From positions 1 to 45,590 of the forward strand of contig CAJQKF010000116.1 in the NCBI GenBank assembly GCA_905478855.1: a stretch of DNA of 45,590 nucleotides, in the 5' to 3' direction. The position numbers were made by a program, and so were the translations under genes. The stretch is from an uncultured Gammaproteobacteria bacterium (GTDB lineage: Bacteria; Pseudomonadota; Gammaproteobacteria; Arenicellales; CAJQKF01). The notes under the pieces are model-generated. The model was not told the origin of the DNA. It saw nothing but the letters and a program-made list of their open reading frames with translations, and did no database searches. Below are positions 16,936-24,958 of the stretch, piece after piece (within the stretch, counting starts at the first letter, position 1; each line of letters starts with the position of its first letter).

Positions 16936-18879
16936 TTGAAAATAAGTCGTCTAAAAATCGAGAATTTTAGGGGGATTAAATCGGCAGATCTTCTGTTTCC
17001 GGATCATGTTGTTTTACTTGGTGATAACAATACCGGTAAATCAACAATACTCGAAGCAATTGATCTTGTACTCGGTCCGGACCGGCTAAGTCGACGCCCT
17101 CCCATTGACGAACACGACTTCTATACTGGCCGATACTTCGTTGTCGGTGATTCTGACAAAGAATTAGACCCCAATGAGGAAGTTGATGTGGCAGTTTCAG
17201 TGGATGAGGCGGATTCGACTATAGAAGCTGCCGAGCCTGACAGTGAATCTGTTCCTGAAGTTCAGGAGATTACTGAACCAGAGACAGTGCAGATTAAAGT
17301 TGAAGCGACTATATCTAAATTATCCGACGAACAGAAAGCGCATTTTCGAGATTATATTGAGTTTTGGAGCACAGAAGACAATTCATTATATGCCGAGCCG
17401 GAAGTGGAAAGTATTGATGCTGATACGATTATAGAAGCTTTGCGTGTAACTTTTATTGGTGAGTATGATTTTGAAGAAGATGATTTTGTTGGTAACACCT
17501 ATTTCTCACGCAGCCTCGAGGAAGGTGGAACACCACAGTATTTTGGTCGCCGGGACAAACAGTTTTGCGGTTTTCTATATTTAAGGAGTCTTCGTACTGG
17601 TAGTCGCGCCCTTAGTTTGGAACATGGCAGCTTGCTAGATATTATACTTAGATTGAAAGAAATCAGACCGCAGATGTGGGAATCTACGATCAGTGGATTA
17701 TCTTCATTCGATGTCGCAAATGCCCCCGAACTTGGGATTTCTGGTGTTCTGCAAAGTATTAATGCCTCACTGAATAAGTACGTGCCGAAGGAATGGGGAG
17801 TCGAGCCTCATTTACGCGTTTCTGCCTTGACGCGTGAACACCTTAGAAAGGTTATTACTGCCTTCGTTGCAACCGGAGGAGGTTCTCACTCTGCGCCTTA
17901 TTTTAGGCAGGGCACGGGCACAATTAATATGTTGGTGTTAGCAATGCTTTCCCAAATTGCCGAAGGAAAGCAAAACGTTATCTTTGCCATGGAGGAGCCA
18001 GAAACTGCGATTCCACCCTATGCTCAGAAACGGATTGTTCACGAGATTCGCAAACTTTCTGCGCAGTCTATATTTACGTCGCATTCACCATATGTATTGG
18101 AAGAGTTCGATCTAACTGAGACTCTTGTTTTGTCGCGCTCCGACGAAGGTATGCTTCTACAAGCAATAGTGGAACTACCGGATAGCGTAAAACATAAACG
18201 CTACAGACAGGAATTTCGAACAAGATTTTGCGAAGGATTGTTGTCGCGCCGCATTTTGTTAGCCGAAGGCGCTACTGAAGCTTCAGCATTTCCAGTTGTA
18301 TGCCGACGTCTTTCTGAAATTGACGCAGAAAAATATAGTTCGCTGGAAGCGCTTGGTATCTGCACAATTGATGCTGGGTCTGACTCTCAGATTGAGGACT
18401 TAAGCGAACTCTATCGGGGATTAGGAAAAATTGTTTTTGCCGTTTGTGATAATCAGACTGAGGAGAACGAAGCCGCGATTCGTGCTCAGGTTGATGAGCT
18501 TTTTATGCATCCTGAAAAGGGGATTGAGGACCTCGTTCTAAAAAATACGACGACTGCAGCTCTCGAACGTTTTTCAGATATGCTTACATGGCCCCAGCAC
18601 CTTTCTCAAGAATATCCTGATCCTAAGGCAAATATTGTAAATGCGCTGCGTAAATATTTCAGCTGGTCGAAGGGTAGCTGGGGACTTGCAGATTATTTGG
18701 CTCAGTGCGCTGAGGATGAAATTCCGCGATGGATGCGGGATACCTGTATTAGAATCAGGGAGTTGTCGCAGTCGCCGCCTGGTGAAGAGTCAGCTAGGGA
18801 CGAGCCGGAGTTAGTCGAAATGTCAGCAGAGCCTGGGGCGACGTCTCTTACGGCGGATGAGTCTACAGGTGACGTTTAA
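16936..18879 (+). CDS. gajA: Gabija protein GajA, OLD-family ATPase/TOPRIM nuclease
   Basis: GajA is the nuclease of the Gabija anti-phage system, an ABC-type ATPase joined to a TOPRIM endonuclease. Here the N-terminus ISRLKIENFRGIKS leads into Walker A GDNNTGKST near residue 33. The ABC half closes with ISRS-like FRQGTGTINMLVLAML, Walker B NVIFAMEEPE and the switch SIFTSHSPYVL. The TOPRIM part has LLAEGATEA (Glu about 444), DAGSDS and AVCDNQ. The TTG at 16936 is chosen because GGAG lies 6 bases upstream; a TTG at 16924 would add four residues. An acidic insert (about residues 75-120) makes it longer than Bacillus GajA. It overlaps gajB by 23 bases. Confidence 0.92.
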   Translation: MKISRLKIENFRGIKSADLLFPDHVVLLGDNNTGKSTILEAIDLVLGPDRLSRRPPIDEHDFYTGRYFVVGDSDKELDPNEEVDVAVSVDEADSTIEAAEPDSESVPEVQEITEPETVQIKVEATISKLSDEQKAHFRDYIEFWSTEDNSLYAEPEVESIDADTIIEALRVTFIGEYDFEEDDFVGNTYFSRSLEEGGTPQYFGRRDKQFCGFLYLRSLRTGSRALSLEHGSLLDIILRLKEIRPQMWESTISGLSSFDVANAPELGISGVLQSINASLNKYVPKEWGVEPHLRVSALTREHLRKVITAFVATGGGSHSAPYFRQGTGTINMLVLAMLSQIAEGKQNVIFAMEEPETAIPPYAQKRIVHEIRKLSAQSIFTSHSPYVLEEFDLTETLVLSRSDEGMLLQAIVELPDSVKHKRYRQEFRTRFCEGLLSRRILLAEGATEASAFPVVCRRLSEIDAEKYSSLEALGICTIDAGSDSQIEDLSELYRGLGKIVFAVCDNQTEENEAAIRAQVDELFMHPEKGIEDLVLKNTTTAALERFSDMLTWPQHLSQEYPDPKANIVNALRKYFSWSKGSWGLADYLAQCAEDEIPRWMRDTCIRIRELSQSPPGEESARDEPELVEMSAEPGATSLTADESTGDV

Positions 18880-20701
18880 GCTTACCGATAACCAAAAAGC
18901 AGTCTTGGCCGCCGAAGGCCACCTTTTGGTTCAAGGTGGTCCTGGATCCGGCAAAACAACTGTATCTATCCTAAAAGCTGGGAGTATCGTTAAGGGAGTC
19001 CTCAAAAGTGGCCAGTGTATCTTATTCTTGAGTTTTGCACGTGCATCCGTTTCAAGGGTCCTAGAAGCCATTGATGAAGAAGACGAAATTACCCGCGAGA
19101 TTAAGCGTAAGATTGAAGTTGATACATATCACGCCTTCTTTTGGCGAGTTATTAAGACACACGGCTATTTGCTGGGTTTGCCGCGGACTATTGGAATACT
19201 CACTCCTCATAATGAGGCGGTGGCTCTGTCGGAAATAAGGAATGAATACAAATCAGATAACAAGTTGAGTCAAAAGGTACTGGAAGAAAAAAAGCAACGT
19301 GAATATGGTGCACGACAAAGTCTCGCTGTAAAAGAGGGAAAAGTATGTTTTGATCTTTTTGCTGAACTGGTCGGCGACCTACTTCACGGCAGCAATAAAA
19401 TTAGAAGCCTTATCTCAAACGCCTATCCGGTCATCATACTTGATGAGTTTCAGGATACAGCACCAGATCAATGGCGTGTAATTCAGGCATTGGGTCGTGA
19501 CAGCCAGCTACTTGCGCTAGCAGACCCGGAACAGAGAATATTTGACTTTATCGGTGCGGATCCAGCACGCCTCCAGCACTTTGAGAAAGAGTTCCTGCCT
19601 TCTAAGTTTGACTTAAGCGATGAAAATCATCGCAGTAAAGGTACAGACCTAACACACTTTGGAAACGATGTACTGAAGGGCAAGTTTACAAAAAAGAAAT
19701 ATAACGGCATTTATGTGGGTGTTTTCGAACCAAATCAAAATCAGGCAATTACCAAAGTAATCACTGAAACTCTACAAGCACGGAAACGACTAAGAAAGGA
19801 ACGTGTAAAGGAATGGTCATTGGCTATCCTTGTTCCGACAAAGCGCATGACCCGCGTCGTATCAAGTGCATTTAGACAACCTCCAGGAAATCTGTCAAAA
19901 ATAGATCACAACGCTACTATTGATATGGAGGCAGCTATTCTTGCCGCCGAGATCATCGCTTATTTACTGCAGAGTCATGGCAAAAAACAAAACGTTGCTG
20001 AGCTAGTTAATTTAGTTTGCAGCTACTACAGAGGAAAGGGAGGTAGTACACCTTCAAAGACCAGTATTCTGGAAGCTGTGCGTATAGATGCAGCGTTTCA
20101 AAGAGTCATTGAGTTTCGTGTCGCGGGTAAAGCAGCCCCTAAAAAAAGTATATTCATGCCAATTGAAGAGGCATACGAATCGACTCATTCACTAGTTCTG
20201 ACGGGTGATCCTGATAAAGACTGGACCACCATACGTAATCATCTTGATAATGTTAACTGTATGCGACTTAATGAAATTGCGAATGAAGTTCGCAACATCC
20301 GGCTTTTTGATCGCGGGACACAACTGCGAGAAAATCTATCAAAGAACTGGCGGGATGTAGGTCGATACTCGGATGCCTTAGAAATTGTCCGACAGGCCTT
20401 TATCCAAGAGCATTTCTCAACCAGCACAAAACCGGAATCCGGTATAGTCATAATGAATATGCATAAAGCGAAGGGAAAGCAGTTCGACGAAGTTATTATT
20501 TTTGAGGGGCCTCCTCGAATCGTAAGAGGCAAGATAGTGGCAAATACTGATCGGATTGTTCGTGGCAATATACGTGACAATGTTGACGACCAAACTCGGC
20601 AAAATTTTCGAGTTAGCGTTACTAGGGCAAAACGGCGAACAACTATACTTACGCCAAAAGTAAATCCATGTGTTCTCCTAATACCTAAAGAAGACGACTA
20701 G
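18857..20701 (+). CDS. gajB: Gabija protein GajB, UvrD-like helicase
   Basis: GajB is the helicase partner in Gabija and is thought to sense DNA ends or activate the GajA complex during phage attack. Motif Ia begins with LTDNQKAVLAAEGHLLVQ, then Walker A GGPGSGKTT near residue 28. Walker B is ILDEFQDTAPDQW near 195, ENHRSKGTDLTHF is motif IV-like, and MHKAKGKQFDEVIIFEG with VSVTRAKRRTTIL form motifs V and VI. At 614 residues it is somewhat longer than the Bacillus protein but has all helicase motifs. Its start lies inside the end of gajA, the usual translationally coupled order, so the pair appears complete. Confidence 0.92.
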   Translation: MSLQVTFKLTDNQKAVLAAEGHLLVQGGPGSGKTTVSILKAGSIVKGVLKSGQCILFLSFARASVSRVLEAIDEEDEITREIKRKIEVDTYHAFFWRVIKTHGYLLGLPRTIGILTPHNEAVALSEIRNEYKSDNKLSQKVLEEKKQREYGARQSLAVKEGKVCFDLFAELVGDLLHGSNKIRSLISNAYPVIILDEFQDTAPDQWRVIQALGRDSQLLALADPEQRIFDFIGADPARLQHFEKEFLPSKFDLSDENHRSKGTDLTHFGNDVLKGKFTKKKYNGIYVGVFEPNQNQAITKVITETLQARKRLRKERVKEWSLAILVPTKRMTRVVSSAFRQPPGNLSKIDHNATIDMEAAILAAEIIAYLLQSHGKKQNVAELVNLVCSYYRGKGGSTPSKTSILEAVRIDAAFQRVIEFRVAGKAAPKKSIFMPIEEAYESTHSLVLTGDPDKDWTTIRNHLDNVNCMRLNEIANEVRNIRLFDRGTQLRENLSKNWRDVGRYSDALEIVRQAFIQEHFSTSTKPESGIVIMNMHKAKGKQFDEVIIFEGPPRIVRGKIVANTDRIVRGNIRDNVDDQTRQNFRVSVTRAKRRTTILTPKVNPCVLLIPKEDD

Positions 20702-20764
20702 ATGTAGAAGTCTCGAAAGTTAAAGTTAATTTATTGACATAATTTGAATTTACATCACCTCAGA

Positions 20765-21496
20765 TCAAGTAAACGAGTCTTCCATTATTTTCTGAGCAGC
20801 TTTTCGAAATTCTTCTGCTTTCTCTTTACTGTAGCCTTTTGATTTAATCTCTTGCTCTACTAAATCGGCCCAATCGTGACGTTTCATTGTACTTCTGAGA
20901 GCGTCTAGGAACTCTTCATCGGATTCATCAAGCTTATTCTTTTGTCCTTCAGCTTCTGCGAGCTCACGCTGCCATTGAATTTTTTTCATTTTGAGTTGAA
21001 AAGTCGCTTCTTCTTCGGCAAGTTCCTCTCGAAGTTTGCGTGCATTTGATGCCCGCAATGCGGCCTCACGATCGGCTTTGTCGCCAGCAAGAATTGTATC
21101 TATATCATCGATTGCAGAGGCTACTCGATCCGTTTCTGTGCGCTGCGCAAGGTAGTAACGTTTGGCGGCTTCGGTATCACCTAAGGCAGTAATTGCCCCA
21201 TTGTAGGCTTCAATAGCGGATCCAACAGACTTGTATTTGATCATTGTGAAAAAGGCGCTTTGAATAGCACCAGCGGGTGGCATCGGAATTGTTGGAAGGT
21301 TTCCAGTAAAAGATTGTGGTGTGTTCTCTACTGGGGAAACTACTTCTCCTTCGACTGCCTCGCTCGTTGCACATTCAGGGCAAGGGATACGATGTTTGAT
21401 ACCGTTTCTAGAAACGTCTACAACTTTTTCCCCACCGCACATCCCGCAGCCCTTGTTGTTGTAGAAACCTGCTGCATCTTCTGTTTTATCGTTCAT
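20765..21496 (-). CDS. Zinc-ribbon and coiled-coil protein, third gene of an unnamed operon
   Basis: The N-terminus carries a four-cysteine zinc ribbon, CGMCGG at about residue 17 and IPCPEC at about residue 37, of DnaJ central-domain style. A Pro-rich linker follows, then a helical middle, and a long charged coiled coil at about residues 135-195 (KLREELAEEEATFQLKMKKI). No enzyme motif is visible. Its ribbon is closely similar to the last ribbon of the membrane protein encoded just upstream, and the two genes overlap by 11 bases. It likely works with that protein at the membrane. No known family could be assigned. Confidence 0.7.
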   Translation of the reverse strand: MNDKTEDAAGFYNNKGCGMCGGEKVVDVSRNGIKHRIPCPECATSEAVEGEVVSPVENTPQSFTGNLPTIPMPPAGAIQSAFFTMIKYKSVGSAIEAYNGAITALGDTEAAKRYYLAQRTETDRVASAIDDIDTILAGDKADREAALRASNARKLREELAEEEATFQLKMKKIQWQRELAEAEGQKNKLDESDEEFLDALRSTMKRHDWADLVEQEIKSKGYSKEKAEEFRKAAQKIMEDSFT

Positions 21497-22595
21497 CGTT
21501 CACCTGGCATTCTGGACACGGTACTTTATGAGAAATATCGTTGATAGTCACCTCTATCTCTCGATCTCCGTCGCACATTTTACAAGTATTGCTCCTTTCA
21601 TCGGCATTAAGCCATTCTTCATGTTCTTTTCTGACGCGCTCATATATTTCCATATCGCCGTAGCCCCAGCAGTTTTCACATCTAACAATAGTAGTAAAGT
21701 TCTCTCCCTGTAAATTCAACTCGCCACTACCGTTGCATTCCGGACAAGTATTTTTTAGATCTTCTTCATCTTCGTCAGTATCTGTAGACTCAGTTTTTGT
21801 GTATGTGCCAGCGTCTTCAGCAGCTGCACGTTCTCGTTCCAAATCAGCAGCATTCATACCAGCAGTATTACGGTACTTTGCTTTCTTCACCTGTTCTGCT
21901 TGTAGTTCTACAATTTTTCTATATTTATGTGCATGAACCCGATACTTAATGGTTTGAAAATACCTTTGTAATGGTGACATCTCATTCAAAAGTCCGAAAA
22001 TTTCATCATCATCCAAGGCACCTTTTTTCAGAGCAGCATTAAATTCTTTTAGTAATACTCGATCAGATCGTTTTGCTTTTCGGTGTTTGTCTGCTGATTT
22101 TACCTCTGGAGGTGGAGCAGCAACAATTGCGTAAAGCCCGATTAAAAAGGGAAATACGCTGGCAGCGCATGTTATTGAGACCAGGTAGAAAGCAGGGTAA
22201 GTGAGTAGGGACGGTATGCCGCAAACGATTCGCAAAGACTCCTTTCCCAGGACTCCAAACATTGTGTTGGAAGCCTTGCCCCTTGGATAGAAGGATTCAG
22301 TTTCCATGCAATCTTGTATCAGGACAATAAACACAATAGTTCCAATCGTCCAAAAATATCCGAACGTAAGAAATGCCAAATTGTCGTTTTCAGATTGCGG
22401 ATGTTTGCCGAGGAAGCGAATACCGAAAGCGGCAATTGCAAAGAAAGGAGCAAGTACTAGGACAGCAATTAATATAATGCTATATGAAGGGTCCGGGGGA
22501 TCCCAAAAATGGTAGTCCAGACTAAATATATACACCGTGGTAGCAATAACAGCCACGGGTATTAATAACATGTTTGATGTGGACCATCCTCCCAC
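21486..22595 (-). CDS. Four-helix membrane protein with C-terminal DnaJ-type zinc ribbons
   Basis: The GTG start at 22595 overlaps the stop of the previous gene (TAGTG), with AAGGTG a few bases upstream as ribosome-binding site. Four hydrophobic segments lie at about residues 7-24, 38-60, 72-93 and 125-158. A cytosolic helical part follows, then a ribbon CPECNGSGEL...RCENCWGYG near residues 285-312 and a second one CKMCDG...VPCPEC near 340-363. The CxxCxGxG spacing is that of DnaJ. There is no J domain (no HPD). It may present the zinc ribbons at the inner membrane. I know of no characterised system with this arrangement. Confidence 0.7.
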   Translation of the reverse strand: MGGWSTSNMLLIPVAVIATTVYIFSLDYHFWDPPDPSYSIILIAVLVLAPFFAIAAFGIRFLGKHPQSENDNLAFLTFGYFWTIGTIVFIVLIQDCMETESFYPRGKASNTMFGVLGKESLRIVCGIPSLLTYPAFYLVSITCAASVFPFLIGLYAIVAAPPPEVKSADKHRKAKRSDRVLLKEFNAALKKGALDDDEIFGLLNEMSPLQRYFQTIKYRVHAHKYRKIVELQAEQVKKAKYRNTAGMNAADLERERAAAEDAGTYTKTESTDTDEDEEDLKNTCPECNGSGELNLQGENFTTIVRCENCWGYGDMEIYERVRKEHEEWLNADERSNTCKMCDGDREIEVTINDISHKVPCPECQVNDER

Positions 22596-23812
22596 TAAGA
22601 CACCTTCATGAATTTTCTAAATGTTTGGTCAATGTACTTAGGATTTTTACCATATTTTTCCTGGGACCTGTTAATAACTTCTTTGGATTCGAATACAGGA
22701 TAGTCTAATTCCGGCACGCGGGCATACTCGTTGAGTAGGCCTGAGCGAATTCTAGGTTGATGGGGGCACAGTTCAAAGAGCGAAGGGCGTGTATTATCTG
22801 GTTCAAATTCAGGTAATAATTCAGCTGCGTCACGAACGCCAATTCTGAAACACACCAAATTCTCCGCTGTACCGAGTAGAGCATTCTGCAAACTACGATC
22901 CATGTCTGCCAGGTAGGTATCAGCAAATACGAATGCTGTTTTACACTCCTCTGGGGTATCGAGCATTTGCACCATCGTGTGCTGAGCAAAATAGTCACTT
23001 TTGCACCCCACTACGTAGCAGTAGTATGGGTCCCCAGTCCGAGACAATATGGCGTGCTGCAACTCTGACATCAAAAGTGAACCGAGTAGTTTGGTGTTTT
23101 CAATACCAATTTTGGATATCGAGAGATCCACTATAAGAATCTTGTCGAAGACCTTTTGAAGCTCAATCGTCGGCTTGTACTGGCCAAGTATGTTGCGAAT
23201 AGCTGGATCAAAAACAATTGCGCGAAGTTTTGTGAGTGTGCTTTGTGTGCTCTCCTCTTTTAACTTCTCAGTTTTATTCTCGAAATTGTTCTCCCAAAAT
23301 GTCTTAAGAATTGGACTATTCAACTTTCTTACAATTCCTTGTCGGAAAGATTTGTCAGAAAAGAACCGCATCAGTGATAGCAGGGTAGGTTCCCTAGACT
23401 CTAATATGGCACCCATGCCATAGGTTATGTAATCATCAAAAGTAGTAGTCGCAATTTGTGCATTTGGATAATAGATATTTTTGAAAGTGGCGAGTGTCCT
23501 TCGAGCTACAAGTGAATGGCGTTCGGGAGGGATGTTGTAGAAAGGATTGACCGATACAGGCCAACCTTCGTATGGTCTGACCAATATAACATCGTTCCAT
23601 CGGTTAGGTGGAATTCGTCTTAATACGGTTTGCGATACTTGTCCGTACGCATCGAATAGAATACAGCCGTGTCCGACATGAATGTTTTCTAAAAGTAAAC
23701 GAGAAACAAGCCGATTTTTTTCGGCATGTTTTCTTCCAATAATGAATGTCCCTGAATAGGGATCGTTATTAGTGAAAGGAATGTTTGTTCCGTTTATAAA
23801 ACCAAAATCCAT
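22595..23812 (-). CDS. VirD4/TraG-like protein with lost ATPase motifs
   Basis: The overall plan follows conjugative coupling ATPases: a P-loop strand region, the VNPFYNIPP segment near 88, ELQKVFDKILIVDLSISKIG near 217-236, and the end block ENLVCFRIGVRDAAELLPEF near 317-336. But where Walker A should be it reads IIGRKHAEKNRLV (24-36), with no GxxGxGK[ST]. Where family members have YVDEFQNFA it reads YVVGCKSDYFA (266-276), losing the Asp-Glu pair. It should therefore not hydrolyse ATP. The remaining sequence is well kept, without stops or frameshifts, so it is a pseudo-enzyme, not a decaying gene. It heads a tightly overlapping three-gene operon. Confidence 0.75.
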   Translation of the reverse strand: MDFGFINGTNIPFTNNDPYSGTFIIGRKHAEKNRLVSRLLLENIHVGHGCILFDAYGQVSQTVLRRIPPNRWNDVILVRPYEGWPVSVNPFYNIPPERHSLVARRTLATFKNIYYPNAQIATTTFDDYITYGMGAILESREPTLLSLMRFFSDKSFRQGIVRKLNSPILKTFWENNFENKTEKLKEESTQSTLTKLRAIVFDPAIRNILGQYKPTIELQKVFDKILIVDLSISKIGIENTKLLGSLLMSELQHAILSRTGDPYYCYVVGCKSDYFAQHTMVQMLDTPEECKTAFVFADTYLADMDRSLQNALLGTAENLVCFRIGVRDAAELLPEFEPDNTRPSLFELCPHQPRIRSGLLNEYARVPELDYPVFESKEVINRSQEKYGKNPKYIDQTFRKFMKVS

Positions 23813-24256
23813 AATGGCAACACTGCATCACCTGCACACATCGTTCATCGTGGGTGGATGTCACTTCCTAGGGACGTTTGCTCTAACCGTATAGGGAAGA
23901 GGAGTATGCCGATCCAGTGCTACCGTTAAAGAACGGTCGAATATCAGTATACATTGTAAGGAACTGTCCGCACACACTGTGTCGTAAAGCAGAGCGACGA
24001 CCAAATTGCTTACGACGAACCGCGCGTCTTATAACGCGCGTGTGAGGAGCCTGTATCTGTCCTTTATGCTATATAAGGCAGATATAAGGGATTTGGTCGT
24101 GGCTTGGCCACGCGACCAGTGTTGTGCGGAATATGTAGGTATGTGGTGCTATATTGGTGATGGTATTAGTGGATAACATGTTGATACTATGAGCAATATA
24201 TGTGTCAATAATTGGATTCATCAAAAAATAGACTAAGTAAGAAGATAGGTAACGGA
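23813..24256. other. Intergenic region with a cluster of hairpins (possible RNA or operator region)
   Basis: No gene is seen in these 444 bases. Between 23981 and 24118 four inverted repeats follow each other. GTCGTAAAGCA with TGCTTACGAC spans 23981-24016. CGCGCGT with ACGCGCG spans 24021-24040. A CCTTTAT/ATAAGG pair lies around 24060-24078. TGGTCG-TGGC with GCCA-CG-CGACCA spans 24094-24118. The region separates the minus-strand three-gene operon from the plus-strand NYN gene, so it must also hold both promoters. Confidence 0.4.
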
Positions 24257-24853
24257 ATGGCGACAAATTATGTGCTGATTGATTTTGAAAATGTGCAACC
24301 AAAGAACCTGGAAATATTAGCCGAGCACCCCTTTAAGGTCTATGTATTTGTAGGGGCTAACCAGACGAAGGTCTCATTCGATCAGGCAGCAGCTATGCAG
24401 GCGATGGGAGAAGATGCCAAGTACATTAAAATTGCTGGAAATGGCCCCAATGCATTGGATTTTCATATTGCTTTCTACATTGGAGAGTTATCTATGCGAG
24501 ATCCAATGGCGAAATTCAACATAATTTCAAAAGACACGGGATTTGATCCACTTATCAAGCATCTAAAAGAAAAGAAAATTCGAGTGCAAAGGTTGAAAGA
24601 CCTGGCTGAAATTCCGGTACTGAAAATGGCGAACGAATCTACGCCTGATGAAAAGATAGAGGCTATTGTTAAGAATCTTGCCGGTCGAGGTCAATCCCGG
24701 CCACGTAAAGAGAAAACTCTGGCGAACACCATCAATGCGTTATTTACTAAAAAGCTAAATGAAAAGGAATTGAGCACGGTGATGAAACAATTAATACAAA
24801 AAGGGTACATCACCATCGATGAAAGCAAAGTAACTTACAATTTACCGAAATAG
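24257..24853 (+). CDS. NYN-domain (PIN-like) RNase-type protein
   Basis: The start at 24257 (MATNYVLIDFENVQP) places the catalytic strand at the N-terminus as in the family. The longer frame from 24212 adds 15 basic residues of doubtful value. LIDFENVQ supplies the first Asp, GPNALDFHIAFYIG the next acidic position, and IISKDTGFDPLIKHL the third. This is the NYN/PIN metal-dependent RNase pattern. The C-terminal 60 residues (KTLANTINALFTKKL through KGYITIDESKVTY) look like a winged-helix nucleic-acid-binding unit. It should be an RNase or RNA-binding protein; its target is unknown. It stands 105 bases before the GmrSD-like gene. Confidence 0.75.
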   Translation: MATNYVLIDFENVQPKNLEILAEHPFKVYVFVGANQTKVSFDQAAAMQAMGEDAKYIKIAGNGPNALDFHIAFYIGELSMRDPMAKFNIISKDTGFDPLIKHLKEKKIRVQRLKDLAEIPVLKMANESTPDEKIEAIVKNLAGRGQSRPRKEKTLANTINALFTKKLNEKELSTVMKQLIQKGYITIDESKVTYNLPK

Positions 24854-24958
24854 AATATGTATATTTTAGCCAAAACTATTAATCATCAAACTTTATGATT
24901 ATATGAAGCATTCGAAGGATTAGTGAGGTCAGATTAACTGTAAAGGTCAGAAAAAACG

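Noticed and set aside
23981..24118. Retron non-coding RNA
   Set aside because: The hairpins would fit an msr-msd in outline, but no reverse transcriptase gene lies nearby.
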